DNA of 38,490 nucleotides from the NCBI GenBank assembly GCA_035620615.1, contig DASPGM010000026.1:1-38490 (forward strand), read 5' to 3'. This DNA comes from CSP1-1 sp035620615. GTDB lineage: Archaea; Thermoproteota; Nitrososphaeria; Nitrososphaerales; Nitrosopumilaceae. Shown in pieces: positions 16,661 through 25,145 of this stretch; position 1 is the first letter of the stretch, and the number at the start of each line of letters is the position of its first letter. The position numbers and the translations under genes are program-made. The notes beneath the pieces are model-generated. The model did not search any database. It was given only the letters and a program-made list of their open reading frames with translations, and was not told the DNA's origin.

Positions 16661-17077
16661 ATGACTCAAATTAAAGTTTCAACCGAAATTAATTCATCCG
16701 TAGATAAGGTATGGGAAATTATTTCAGATTTGGATAATGAACCAAAATTTTGGAAGGGTACTAAAGAAATTCATAATATATCTAAAGAAGGGAACAGAGT
16801 CAGGCGCGAAGTAATTATAGCATTTAGAGATTCAAAATGTTTACAGGAAGTGTTGTTAATTCCAAAAGAAAGAATTGAAGCAAACTTTACTGAAGGAATT
16901 ATCAAAGGAAAAAAGATCATCAGCCTGAAGCCATTGAAAGAGAGAGTATTACTTGAGGCAATATGGGATATGAAATTATCAGGAATGATGGGGATGTTTA
17001 CAAGTATGATTAAAAAACATGTTCAAAGTGGCACAGAACTAGCTCTCCAAGCCATTAAAAACGAAGCAGAGAAATAA
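16661..17077 (+). CDS. SRPBCC (START-like) family protein
   Basis: From the ATG at 16661 the protein has 138 residues. It shows the SRPBCC pattern: TQIKVSTEINSSVDKVWEII, then SDLDNEPKFWKG, a series of beta strands and a long C-terminal helix (MIKKHVQSGTELALQAIKNE). Such proteins bind hydrophobic ligands in a deep cavity. Alternative ATGs lie at 16625, 16652 and 16655. A TATA-like element at about 16606-16616 predicts transcription near 16637, so the first ATG is less likely. The glycosyltransferase gene follows after 3 bases, suggesting that both act on a lipid or isoprenoid substrate (inference). Confidence 0.78.
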   Translation: MTQIKVSTEINSSVDKVWEIISDLDNEPKFWKGTKEIHNISKEGNRVRREVIIAFRDSKCLQEVLLIPKERIEANFTEGIIKGKKIISLKPLKERVLLEAIWDMKLSGMMGMFTSMIKKHVQSGTELALQAIKNEAEK

Positions 17078-17080
17078 TTC

Positions 17081-18289
17081 ATGGAACAAATTATTGAAAT
17101 TTTCAATTATATTATTGCCGCCATTTTAATTGGTGTATCAGCTGCATGGATTATTTTAATAAAATCAATGCTAATTTCATTTAGAGACACACCGTTTTTG
17201 GATAAATTTGAACAAAAAGTTCATTCAAATCCTAAAGTCTCTGTCATAGTTCCTGCAAGAAATGAAGAAGATTTCATTTCAAGATGCCTAGATTCACTAC
17301 TAATTCAAGATTATCCAAATTATGAGATTGTTGTAATTGATGATTCCTCAGATGATTCAACAGGTCAAATAATAAAAAAATATTCTGAAAAATATTCCAA
17401 AATTATTCATGTTAGTGCAAGACCAAAACCAGAAGATTGGATGGGGAAAAATTGGGCATGTATGGAAGGATATAAAAAATCTACTGGAGAACTATTACTA
17501 TGTACTGATTCTGATACAAAACATTCAAACAAAATAATTTCACTTGCTGTAGCTCATTTAGAATCAGAAAAAATTGATGCACTTACAGTAATTCCTAAAA
17601 TGCTCTGCCTTGATAACTTAACAAGAATTACTCTTCCCATGCTTTCTACATTTTTACACACACGTTTTTCAGCCATTAGAGTAAACAATCCATCTAAAAA
17701 AACAGGTTACTTTTTTGGAAGTTTTTTCATAATCAAAAAGACTGTGTATGAGGCTATTGGAACACATGAAGGAGTTAAACACGAAATAATTGAAGATGGA
17801 GCATTGGGAAAAAAAGTAAAAGAATTTGGGTTCAAACTAAAAATGGTACGTGGAGAACACTTACTCGAAGCAGTATGGGCTAGAAATTGGTCAACTTTAT
17901 GGAATGGTTTAAAGAGATTAATGGTTCCGCTATTTCTTCAAAACAATTTTGTAGCAATCGGAGTTTTCTTTACTGTCTTATTTTTACTATTTATGCCATT
18001 TCCTATTTTGTTTTATTCCATACTTTTTTTTAATGAAAGTATTTCGTTTACAGTATTACTTTTTTCTTCAATAATTGCTTCTTGTTTTGTTTATTTGGCA
18101 GGCATGGTAGATGCTACAAAAGGATTACAAATTAAATGGATTTACTCTATATTTGCTCCCGTTGGGAGTTTTATCACTGTATCTGGATTTTTGTTTGGCA
18201 TGTTGCAGGCAAAAAGTAAAACTGCCGTATCTTGGAGAGGCAGAAAATATTCTATGAAAGAGCACATTACAAACTCAATTAGTGTTTAG
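17081..18289 (+). CDS. Membrane-bound family 2 glycosyltransferase
   Basis: The 402-residue protein has an N-terminal membrane helix (about residues 8-32). A GT-A domain follows with VSVIVPARNEEDFISRCL near residue 53, EIVVIDDSSDDST near residue 82 and the metal-binding DxD in LLLCTDSD near residue 141. EDGALGKKVKEFG near residue 238 fits the acceptor-site motif. Two to three C-terminal membrane helices lie at about 290-313, 323-343 and 357-376. The layout resembles enzymes that glycosylate carotenoids or other membrane lipids. The donor and acceptor are not readable from the sequence. It sits 3 bases after the SRPBCC gene, in one operon. Confidence 0.85.
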   Translation: MEQIIEIFNYIIAAILIGVSAAWIILIKSMLISFRDTPFLDKFEQKVHSNPKVSVIVPARNEEDFISRCLDSLLIQDYPNYEIVVIDDSSDDSTGQIIKKYSEKYSKIIHVSARPKPEDWMGKNWACMEGYKKSTGELLLCTDSDTKHSNKIISLAVAHLESEKIDALTVIPKMLCLDNLTRITLPMLSTFLHTRFSAIRVNNPSKKTGYFFGSFFIIKKTVYEAIGTHEGVKHEIIEDGALGKKVKEFGFKLKMVRGEHLLEAVWARNWSTLWNGLKRLMVPLFLQNNFVAIGVFFTVLFLLFMPFPILFYSILFFNESISFTVLLFSSIIASCFVYLAGMVDATKGLQIKWIYSIFAPVGSFITVSGFLFGMLQAKSKTAVSWRGRKYSMKEHITNSISV

Positions 18290-18540
18290 TTTGAGCAAAA
18301 ATGTATCTGAGTTTTGAGGGATAATTACTTATCTGCTAGCGGTACACCGTATTCTTTTTCAATTCCAACTTTAAGAAATGATTAAGAAAATGTTTGTTTT
18401 TTTAACAAGCTAGGAATGTTTTATGAGAATTTAAGAATAATACTTCTTGTTTATCATATTTTACAACAAAAATGAAATTATGGGTTCAGATAACATTGGT
18501 TAGTAAGGGTTATAGATAAAACTAAAGTTAATCAGAGTCC

Positions 18541-19692
18541 ATGGAAAAATCAGGAATCATTGTTGGCAGCATGCTAGGGGCAACATTAGTATTATTGGCC
18601 TTTGCTTTTGTAATGATCCCTCCTCCAACAATTAGTCCCCCTGAGATCATAGTTTCAAACGGTCATGGTCCAAGTACTGTTGGAGAACAGACCCCAGTTT
18701 CTCTTGGAAAAGAGCTTTCTTTAATAGAGATTTTTGAAAGAGCAGAGACTGGAGTAGTACGTGTTAACGTTCAAAGATCCGAAGAAGTGTTGTCTAGAAA
18801 TGGGGTGGGTTCGGGTTTTGTTTTTGATAAGAGTGGACATGTAATTACAAATACCCACGTAGTTGAAAATTCCGATAAGCTTGTTGTTACATTTCTTGAT
18901 GGACGTTCATACAATGCAGAAGTAATTGGTACCGATCCAGCTACCGATATTTCAGTTATCAAGGTGGATGCAGATCCTACTTTATTAAAACCACTTTTAA
19001 TTGGAGATTCATCAAATCTTAAGGTCGGAATGAGGGTTTCAGCAATTGGAAACCCATTTGGTCTTTCTGGTTCAATGACATCTGGAATTGTAAGTGCGTT
19101 AGGTAGATTATTACCACAAGAATCAGGTTTTTCGATTCCAGATGTAATTCAAACAGATGCTGCAATTAATCCTGGAAACTCTGGGGGTCCACTTCTTAAT
19201 TCTAGAGGGGAAGTTGTTGGAATAAACACTGCAATCCAATCTGCAACAGGGGAATTTACTGGTGTAGGATTTGCAATCCCTTCAAATACAATTGCAAAGA
19301 TTGTTCCTAAGCTAATTTCAGATGGAACATATCATCATCCTTGGGTTGGGATTGCAGGACGAGATATTAACCCTGATCTTGCAAATATACTTCATTTAAC
19401 TGATGCACGAGGTTTTCTTATTGTTAATATTGTAGAGGGTAGTCCTGCAGACAAAGCAGGGCTAAAGGGTTCGTCAGAAACAAAAGAGGTTGATGGAATA
19501 GAGTACCTCATTGGTGGAGATGTGGTTTTAGCAGTTGATGGAAACGTTGTAAGAAAAATTGATGATATACTAATTCATCTTCAGCGCTACAAATCAGTTG
19601 GAGATGAAATGGTATTAGAAATTCTAAGAGATGGAAGAGTTACTAATATTGTTGTAAAGCTTGAAGAAAGACCAGACTCTAGTTTGCAATAG
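18541..19692 (+). CDS. HtrA/DegP-type serine protease with PDZ domain
   Basis: The 383-residue protein has an N-terminal membrane helix (residues 5-26), a linker rich in Pro/Ser, a trypsin-like domain and one PDZ domain (about residues 275-378). The catalytic triad is visible: H106 in ITNTHVV, D136 in PATDISVI and S214 in NPGNSGGPL. It should degrade or refold damaged exported proteins at the outer face of the membrane (family knowledge). The membrane helix is more likely an anchor than a cleaved signal. A TATA-like GTTATAGATAAAA at about 18508-18518 lies 25-30 bases before the start. Confidence 0.92.
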   Translation: MEKSGIIVGSMLGATLVLLAFAFVMIPPPTISPPEIIVSNGHGPSTVGEQTPVSLGKELSLIEIFERAETGVVRVNVQRSEEVLSRNGVGSGFVFDKSGHVITNTHVVENSDKLVVTFLDGRSYNAEVIGTDPATDISVIKVDADPTLLKPLLIGDSSNLKVGMRVSAIGNPFGLSGSMTSGIVSALGRLLPQESGFSIPDVIQTDAAINPGNSGGPLLNSRGEVVGINTAIQSATGEFTGVGFAIPSNTIAKIVPKLISDGTYHHPWVGIAGRDINPDLANILHLTDARGFLIVNIVEGSPADKAGLKGSSETKEVDGIEYLIGGDVVLAVDGNVVRKIDDILIHLQRYKSVGDEMVLEILRDGRVTNIVVKLEERPDSSLQ

Positions 19693-19845
19693 AAAAAAAT
19701 TAAAATTTTTTACATTATATAATTTATCGTCAAGAAGGAATGAATGTGTTAAGGCATACCACAAATCAATCGGCTTTCTTAATTAAAAAATTAGAACAAA
19801 ACTAGCAGTGGATGATAACAAAATATACAAAAAGTTCAAAAAAAG

Positions 19846-19896
19846 GTTGAAGGGTTGCTGTCAGTCCTAATAGAGTTCATTGAATGACCCTTCACC
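19846..19896. repeat. Inverted repeat forming a stem-loop after the HtrA gene
   Basis: TGAAGGGT (19848-19855) and ACCCTTCA (19887-19894) are perfect complements. A further GG/CC pairing is possible past a one-base bulge, around a 31-base loop. It lies in the 235-base gap between two convergent genes (HtrA and the small zinc protein). It could be a transcription-end structure or part of a small RNA. The rest of 19693-19927 shows nothing I can assign. Confidence 0.4.
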
Positions 19897-19927
19897 AAAA
19901 TTATTTTAAGAATTTAATAATAAAATA

Positions 19928-20230
19928 TCAATCATGATTAATACGTGATTTTGCCTTCTTTCTTGTTGCCTTTGAGTCTTTATCTTCATAGTCAATTTTC
20001 TCGCCACAGTAAGGACAAAAATTAATTGGACTTACCGAATGCCCATCATATGTTATTTGATCGACGATAGAGAATCTACCATGTTCATAGCTCCATCCAG
20101 TAAATTTTTTACAGTATTCTTTGAATAATTCACAACAAAACTCGGTCTCACGTAATATTGTATGATTTGTATATGTCTTTCCTTCTTTTTCAGGATCTTG
20201 TAATATTTCTTTTTTGTAAAATACTCGCAT
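19928..20230 (-). CDS. Hypothetical protein with C-terminal zinc knuckle
   Basis: The 100-residue protein has a CC pair in ETEFCCELFKEYC (residues ~30-43) and FCPYCGEKIDYEDKD near residue 72-85. It ends with a Lys/Arg-rich tail (KATRKKAKSRINHD). The CPYC motif with the upstream cysteines suggests one zinc ion. A TATA-like TTCTTAATT about 25 bases before the ATG at 20230 supports a leaderless start. An overlapping frame from 20406 is less protein-like and lacks cysteines in a pattern. The family is not recognised. Confidence 0.6.
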   Translation of the reverse strand: MRVFYKKEILQDPEKEGKTYTNHTILRETEFCCELFKEYCKKFTGWSYEHGRFSIVDQITYDGHSVSPINFCPYCGEKIDYEDKDSKATRKKAKSRINHD

Positions 20231-20365
20231 TCTTTTTCTAAATCAGCATGGGAATTAAGAATTTTCAGAGATGTTTTGATATTTGGAGTTACATAATGAC
20301 CTACTAAAGGGGCATTATACAATGATACGATACAAGAATAAATACTTGAATCCAAGGTATTTGAG

Positions 20366-21532
20366 GTGTTGAGTAATCTTACTCTAAATTGTGATGCACT
20401 AAACAAGGTTTTAGGTGGAAGAGAAATCCAGAAAAATGAAGCAAAAGAAATTTTGAATATTTCAAACCCAAAAGAAATATTTGAAACTGCAAAAATCCTA
20501 CGAAATAAAAATCATGGAAATATTGTAACATTTTCAAAAAAAGCGTTTTTTAATTTAGTAAATCTTTGTCAAGACACCTGTACATATTGTACCTACAAAG
20601 CAGATCCTGGAGAATCAAAACTTTCAATGATGTCTATAAAGGAGGTACAGAATCTTGCAAAGCTAGCAAAAAAATATCATTGTGTTGAAGCATTATTTGT
20701 TACAGGAGAACGTCCAGAAGAACGCTTTGAGATAGCAAGAGTCTGGCTCAAAGAAAATGGGTTTTCAAGTACAGCTGAATATCTAATTTTTGCATCAGAG
20801 ATTGCTTTAGCCGAAGGATTATTCCCTCACACAAACGCTGGAAATCTAACAAAGGATGAACTACGAGAACTAAAAAAATCAAATGTTAGTATGGGATTAA
20901 TGATTGAAAATGTTAGTGAGCGCTTAACAGAAAAAGGAATGCCTCATCATATGGCCCCAAGTAAAAACCCAAAAGAGAGATTAAAAGTACTAGAAAACGC
21001 AGGGAAATTAGGAATTCCTATGACCACTGGAATACTGGTCGGAATAGGAGAAACACCTTTTGAAGTAATTGATTCAATTTATGCAATAAAGGAACTTCAT
21101 AAAAAATATGGAAACATTCAAGAAATAATTTTACAGAATTTTCAACCAAAACATGATACCATTATGAAAGAGCATCCTTCGGCTGAGGAAAACTACTTTA
21201 AAACTATGGTTGCATTAACTCGAATCATAATGCCAGAAATGAATTTACAAATTCCCCCAAATCTTTCGCCTGCATCATATGAGCAATTTCTATCGGTAGG
21301 AATTAACGATTGGGGAGGAATATCGCCTTTAACTCCAGACTATGTAAATCCCGAGTTTTCCTGGCCTCAAATTAAAAACATTGAGATTAATTCACTGAAT
21401 GTCGGATATGATCTAAAATGCAGGTATCCAGTTTACCCAGAATTTTTTTCAATGGTGGAAAAATCCCTCGTAGAAAAAATGTCTAAAATAAACGATGGAA
21501 CTAATTTAGTTGGAGAAGACTATTGGCGCTAA
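20366..21532 (+). CDS. cofG: FO synthase subunit 1, radical SAM CofG
   Basis: CofG and CofH together make FO, the deazaflavin chromophore of F420, from tyrosine and the ribityl-uracil intermediate of riboflavin synthesis. The 388-residue protein has the radical SAM cluster C68xxxC72xxC75 (CQDTCTYC), ALFVTGERPEER near residue 110, and the CofG-type C-terminal region with NDWGGISPLTPDYVNPE near residue 312-330. The start is GTG at 20366, with a TTG one codon on as an alternative. The 3' end overlaps cofH by 10 bases, indicating coupled translation. Length is normal. Confidence 0.94.
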   Translation: MLSNLTLNCDALNKVLGGREIQKNEAKEILNISNPKEIFETAKILRNKNHGNIVTFSKKAFFNLVNLCQDTCTYCTYKADPGESKLSMMSIKEVQNLAKLAKKYHCVEALFVTGERPEERFEIARVWLKENGFSSTAEYLIFASEIALAEGLFPHTNAGNLTKDELRELKKSNVSMGLMIENVSERLTEKGMPHHMAPSKNPKERLKVLENAGKLGIPMTTGILVGIGETPFEVIDSIYAIKELHKKYGNIQEIILQNFQPKHDTIMKEHPSAEENYFKTMVALTRIIMPEMNLQIPPNLSPASYEQFLSVGINDWGGISPLTPDYVNPEFSWPQIKNIEINSLNVGYDLKCRYPVYPEFFSMVEKSLVEKMSKINDGTNLVGEDYWR

Positions 21533-22782
21533 TTAATTTTGATAAATTTTTTAAAAACGCAGAACCAGAAATTGCGTCTACACTAGACCGTGCACTTTCC
21601 GAAAAAGAAATTACTGCCTCAGAAGCGGAAAAATTGTATGATGCAAAAGGAGTTGACTTTCATTTAGTTGGGGCAGTTGCAGATGTACTACGAAAAAAAG
21701 CTGTAGGAGATATTGTAACATATGTAATTAATCGCAACATTAACTTTACAAATGTATGCATCAAGCAATGTGGATTTTGTGCATTTAGTAGAGATTTTAG
21801 AGAAGAGGAAGGATATTTTTTACCAACTGAGGAAATTGTTAGGCGAGCAAAAGAAGCACATCAACTTGGAGCAACCGAAGTATGCATCCAAGCAGGCATT
21901 CCTCCAGATATGGATGGAGGATTATATGAAAGCATATGTCGTTCTATAAAGACTGAAATCCCAGATATTCATATACATGGATTTTCTCCAGAGGAAGTTT
22001 TGCATGGTGCAACTAGGTCAAACGTTTCAGTAAAAGAATATCTTGTAAGATTAAAGGAGGCAGGAGTCAACACACTTCCTGGAACTGCAGCAGAGATTTT
22101 AGACCAGCCCATGAGAGATAAAATATCTCCTGGAAGAATTAGTGTTAAAGATTGGATTGAGATTATAAAAACTGCTCACAAGCTAGGAATCGGAACTACA
22201 TCAACTATGATGTTTGGTCATATTGAGAGTCATCATGATCGTGTTGAACATATTGCAAAAATTCGTGAAATTCAAAAAGAGACAGGAGGTTTTACTGAAT
22301 TTGTACCATTAAATTTCATTTATCAGGAAGCCCCAATGTACAAACATTCTTTGCATAAAGGAATCAGACATGGAGCAAGCGCAAATGATACATTATTGAC
22401 TCATGCCATTTCCAGAATTATGCTCAATAACTATATCAAAAATATTCAAATGTCTTGGGTAAAAGAAGGGCAGAGGATGTCACAACTAATGCTTATGTGG
22501 GGGGCAAATGATTTTGGTGGGACTTTGATTAACGAAAGTATTTCAACTTCAGCTGGGGCTCAACATGGTCAGCTTCTAAAACCAAAGGAAATTAGACGCA
22601 TGGTTCGCGAAATAAAGCGAATTCCTGCTCAACGAAGCACTGACTATCAAATCTTAAAGACCTTTGAAAATGAGAGTGATTATGAAGATGAAATTGATAC
22701 TGTGGATGAAAAAAGATTTGGTTCTTATTTTGAACTAATAAAAATAGACAAATACAAATACAAGAATCCAAGGCGATCCTAA
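21523..22782 (+). CDS. cofH: FO synthase subunit 2, radical SAM CofH
   Basis: CofH uses a 5'-deoxyadenosyl radical to join tyrosine-derived hydroxybenzyl to the ribityl-uracil, the step before CofG. The 419-residue protein has C79xxxC83xxC86 (CIKQCGFC), EVCIQAGIPPDMDGG near residue 118, HIHGFSPEEVLHGA near residue 145 and LMWGANDFGGTLINES near residue 325. All are typical of CofH (and the related MqnC/MqnE group); the pairing with cofG decides for CofH. It starts with TTG at 21523 inside cofG. The next gene, a TldD/PmbA protein, starts on the base after its stop codon. Confidence 0.94.
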   Translation: MALINFDKFFKNAEPEIASTLDRALSEKEITASEAEKLYDAKGVDFHLVGAVADVLRKKAVGDIVTYVINRNINFTNVCIKQCGFCAFSRDFREEEGYFLPTEEIVRRAKEAHQLGATEVCIQAGIPPDMDGGLYESICRSIKTEIPDIHIHGFSPEEVLHGATRSNVSVKEYLVRLKEAGVNTLPGTAAEILDQPMRDKISPGRISVKDWIEIIKTAHKLGIGTTSTMMFGHIESHHDRVEHIAKIREIQKETGGFTEFVPLNFIYQEAPMYKHSLHKGIRHGASANDTLLTHAISRIMLNNYIKNIQMSWVKEGQRMSQLMLMWGANDFGGTLINESISTSAGAQHGQLLKPKEIRRMVREIKRIPAQRSTDYQILKTFENESDYEDEIDTVDEKRFGSYFELIKIDKYKYKNPRRS

Positions 22783-24144
22783 TTGAATGCCTGTGAAAGG
22801 GCACTCTCTCATGCAAAAAAGTTACACATTGAAGAATGTGAAATCATCTCTGTTCAAAAAAAAATTCTGACTATTCGAATTACGGATTCTGAAATTGCAG
22901 AAATAAAACAAAATTATGATAACAATCTAGGAGTACGTGTAATTAATCAAAAAAAAATTTCTTCTGCCAGTACAAGTAATTTGGATAATTTAGAAAAAAT
23001 GATAGAGATTGCTTTGAGCACATCTGCAATACAAAAGCCAAAGGAGTTTTGGAGAGGATTACCAAGTGAATTCAAGACAACAACTCAGATCAAAAAACTA
23101 TATGATAAAAAATTAGTTGATATATCTGATTCCAAGGCAGCAGATATTGCCATAACGATGATTAATGCTGCATCACATGCTAAAGTAGATTCAATCACAG
23201 GATCTCTAAATATTGTTTCAGAAAATGTAGAAATCTCAAATACAAATGGCCTAAACTGTGTGGATGATGCAACATTCATTTCTGGAACAATTAATACAGA
23301 TTCCAAAGTTGGAAATTCTCCAGTTTCTGGAATCGGACAAGCTAGTTGTAGGACATTAGATTCCTTTTCTGCAAATTCAATTGGAGCAGATTCCGCTGAG
23401 ATGTGTGTAAATTCAATTAATCCACATAAACCAGAGTCTGGAGAATATAGTATTATTTTTGATCCTTATTCTGTTGGGGAGTTATTGTCATTTGTTTTTG
23501 CATCAAATTTTAGTTTAAAAACATACTGCGATAAGAAAAGCTGTTTTTCAGATAAGATTGGTTCTAAAATTGCTGTAGATGAGTTTAATCTAATTGATGA
23601 TGCCCATTTTCCTGATGGAATTGGGAGCAAAATTTTTGATGATGAAGGAATTACAACTAAACCTAAACCATTTATTGAAAATGGAGTATTTCAAGGCCTT
23701 TATTCTGATTTGTTTAATGCCTATAAAGAAGGAAAAGAGTCCTCAGGAAATGCAACTAGAATAGGCTCTCCTATGGGTCGAAGTGCAGACCCTATCCCTA
23801 CTCCGACTCCGCACAATATGCGAATCATTGGTGGTAAAATGAATAGAGATGAAATTATTAAAGAAACCAAAAAAGGATTGTTAGTTGGAAGACTCTGGTA
23901 TACATATGCAGTTAATCCAACACGAGGAGATTTTTCTTGTACTGCAAGAAGTGGAATTCAAATTATTGAAAATGGGGAAATAAAATATCCCGGAGCATCG
24001 TTTAGAATTGTGCACAACTTGCCATTAATGTTACAAAACATTTCAGCGATAGGTAATGATTCAAAAAATGTTTTACAGTGGGCGTCATTACCCTCAATTA
24101 CACCAACTATAAAAGCAGAGAGAATTAAAATAATTCCAATTTAA
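22783..24144 (+). CDS. TldD/PmbA (TldE-like) family protein
   Basis: The 453-residue protein matches the TldD/PmbA fold: an N-terminal domain with DNNLGVRVINQKKISSAS near residue 47, IIFDPYSVGELLSFVF near residue 230, and a C-terminal NPTRGDFSCTARSG near residue 385. I do not see the HExxxH metal motif of TldD, so this is closer to the non-catalytic partner PmbA/TldE. TldD/TldE pairs trim peptides, for example in RiPP maturation. It starts with TTG directly at the cofH stop codon, so it belongs to the cofGH operon. Whether it has any role in FO synthesis is unknown. A TldD partner is not in the window. Confidence 0.85.
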   Translation: MNACERALSHAKKLHIEECEIISVQKKILTIRITDSEIAEIKQNYDNNLGVRVINQKKISSASTSNLDNLEKMIEIALSTSAIQKPKEFWRGLPSEFKTTTQIKKLYDKKLVDISDSKAADIAITMINAASHAKVDSITGSLNIVSENVEISNTNGLNCVDDATFISGTINTDSKVGNSPVSGIGQASCRTLDSFSANSIGADSAEMCVNSINPHKPESGEYSIIFDPYSVGELLSFVFASNFSLKTYCDKKSCFSDKIGSKIAVDEFNLIDDAHFPDGIGSKIFDDEGITTKPKPFIENGVFQGLYSDLFNAYKEGKESSGNATRIGSPMGRSADPIPTPTPHNMRIIGGKMNRDEIIKETKKGLLVGRLWYTYAVNPTRGDFSCTARSGIQIIENGEIKYPGASFRIVHNLPLMLQNISAIGNDSKNVLQWASLPSITPTIKAERIKIIPI

Positions 24145-24155
24145 TTCCGTGCTAA

Positions 24156-24235
24156 AAACTAATTAAAAATGAAATATTGTTAGCGAACAAAATCTGAATT
24201 TTTGATAACTAGATCATTTGATTTTTAATTAGTTT
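24156..24235. repeat. 15-base perfect inverted repeat upstream of mscL
   Basis: AAACTAATTAAAAAT (24156-24170) is perfectly complementary to ATTTTTAATTAGTTT (24221-24235), with a 50-base loop. The right arm covers the likely box A of mscL, which starts at 24247. It may end the upstream transcript, or bind a regulator of mscL. The arms are almost all A and T, so chance is possible. Confidence 0.45.
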
Positions 24236-24246
24236 AAATAGAGTTC

Positions 24247-24636
24247 ATGTTCTTTGATTTTTTATTGTCTGACACCCAGCCTCCGCCAAAACCACAATCT
24301 CTGATAGAGCAGTTCATGGGATTTCTTAAGACATTTGGCATCATTGGTTTGGCTATTGCATTTGTAATAGGCGCTGCATCCTCAAAATTAATAACAGCAT
24401 TTGTTAACGATTTGATCAATCCGTTAGTAGGCCTAGCCTTACCCTCAGGAAATTTGAAAGAATTATCCTATAATGTAACAAATTCTATAACTGGTGCAAC
24501 ATCAACATTTGCCTACGGTGATCTAATTGCTAATATTATTGACTTTGCAATTATCGCCATGCTAGTATTCGTGATGTATAAGATATTATCACGTAATCCT
24601 ATGTTTGGAGTAGAAGACAAGACCAAAACCAAATAA
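24247..24636 (+). CDS. mscL: Large-conductance mechanosensitive channel MscL
   Basis: MscL opens a wide pore under membrane tension to release solutes in osmotic downshock. The 129-residue protein has an N-terminal amphipathic part, the first helix with FLKTFGIIGLAIAFVIGAAS (about residues 24-43), the conserved VNDLINPLVGLALP, a periplasmic loop with TFAYGDLIANIIDF, and the second helix IIAMLVFVMYKIL (about residues 97-112). Length is near the bacterial norm. The N-terminal Pro-rich extension (DTQPPPKPQS) differs from bacterial versions. The gene is monocistronic as far as visible. Confidence 0.92.
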   Translation: MFFDFLLSDTQPPPKPQSLIEQFMGFLKTFGIIGLAIAFVIGAASSKLITAFVNDLINPLVGLALPSGNLKELSYNVTNSITGATSTFAYGDLIANIIDFAIIAMLVFVMYKILSRNPMFGVEDKTKTK

Positions 24637-24763
24637 TTTTTTTAGATATTTTATCCATTAATAATCATAGAATACTATCTGCGATCAAATATCATACACG
24701 TTAGTTGAAAAAAGGAATCCAGATAGTCCAACAAAGCTTCATCTCAAAGTTAATAAGGTAAAG

Positions 24764-24780
24764 TACGGTACTATACCGTA
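24764..24780. promoter_or_regulatory. Perfect palindrome at the winged-helix gene start (candidate operator)
   Basis: TACGGTA-CTA-TACCGTA is a perfect inverted repeat with 7-base arms and a 3-base centre. Its last base is the A of the ATG at 24780. With a TATA-like TTAATAAGG at about 24749-24757, the palindrome would span from about -16 to +1 of a leaderless transcript. A repressor bound there would block polymerase, so autoregulation by the adjacent HTH protein is the simplest reading (inference). Confidence 0.6.
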
Positions 24781-25145
24781 TGATGAGAGCGCGATTAACT
24801 TACATCCCAGTAGATGTTGCAGATCAATTTGGGGATTTTATCATAAAGCGGGATGAGCAGATCTTAGATGCAGTAAGAGCACGAACGCGTGATTTTAGCA
24901 CCTTGTCGCTTTTAAAGCTCCTATATCAGGTACGAGGAGAATCCATGACATTTTCGGATCTATATTCAAAATCCAAAATACGAATGAAAAGATCGTTTCT
25001 TAACTACCTACACCTTTGTGTGGACTATAATTTTATCGAAAAAAAATCAGTTGGGCAAAATATGATCTATTCAATCACTGAGAAAGGCATGACGATGTTG
25101 AATTTGTTTATGCAAAAAACAATTGTAAAAGATGAACCCGTATGA
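24780..25145 (+). CDS. Winged-helix transcriptional regulator
   Basis: The 121-residue protein has a helical lead-in (DQFGDFIIKRDEQILDAVRAR), a helix-turn-helix at about residues 40-80 (STLSLLKLLYQVRGESMTF then SDLYSKSKIRMKRSFLNYLH), and a wing (NFIEKKSVGQNMIYSITEKG) ending near residue 105. This is the ArsR/PadR-like winged-helix type seen in many archaeal regulators. No ligand-binding domain is present. The ATG overlaps the end of a perfect 17-base palindrome. The 3' end overlaps a 59-residue frame by 4 bases (ATGA), so the two proteins are made together. Target genes beyond itself are unknown. Confidence 0.8.
   Translation: MMRARLTYIPVDVADQFGDFIIKRDEQILDAVRARTRDFSTLSLLKLLYQVRGESMTFSDLYSKSKIRMKRSFLNYLHLCVDYNFIEKKSVGQNMIYSITEKGMTMLNLFMQKTIVKDEPV

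Noticed and set aside
18341..18352. 12-base sequence shared, in inverse orientation, with 37881-37892 (ATACGGTGTACC), similar to half-sites of the palindrome at 24764
   Set aside because: Many 12-base matches are expected by chance in a window of this length and the spacing of the half-sites differs; a genome-wide motif search would be needed.
20053..20406. 117-residue frame overlapping the small zinc-protein gene
   Set aside because: It overlaps a frame with a conserved-looking CPYC motif and a box A, and overlaps the start of cofG; it has no domain or pattern of its own.
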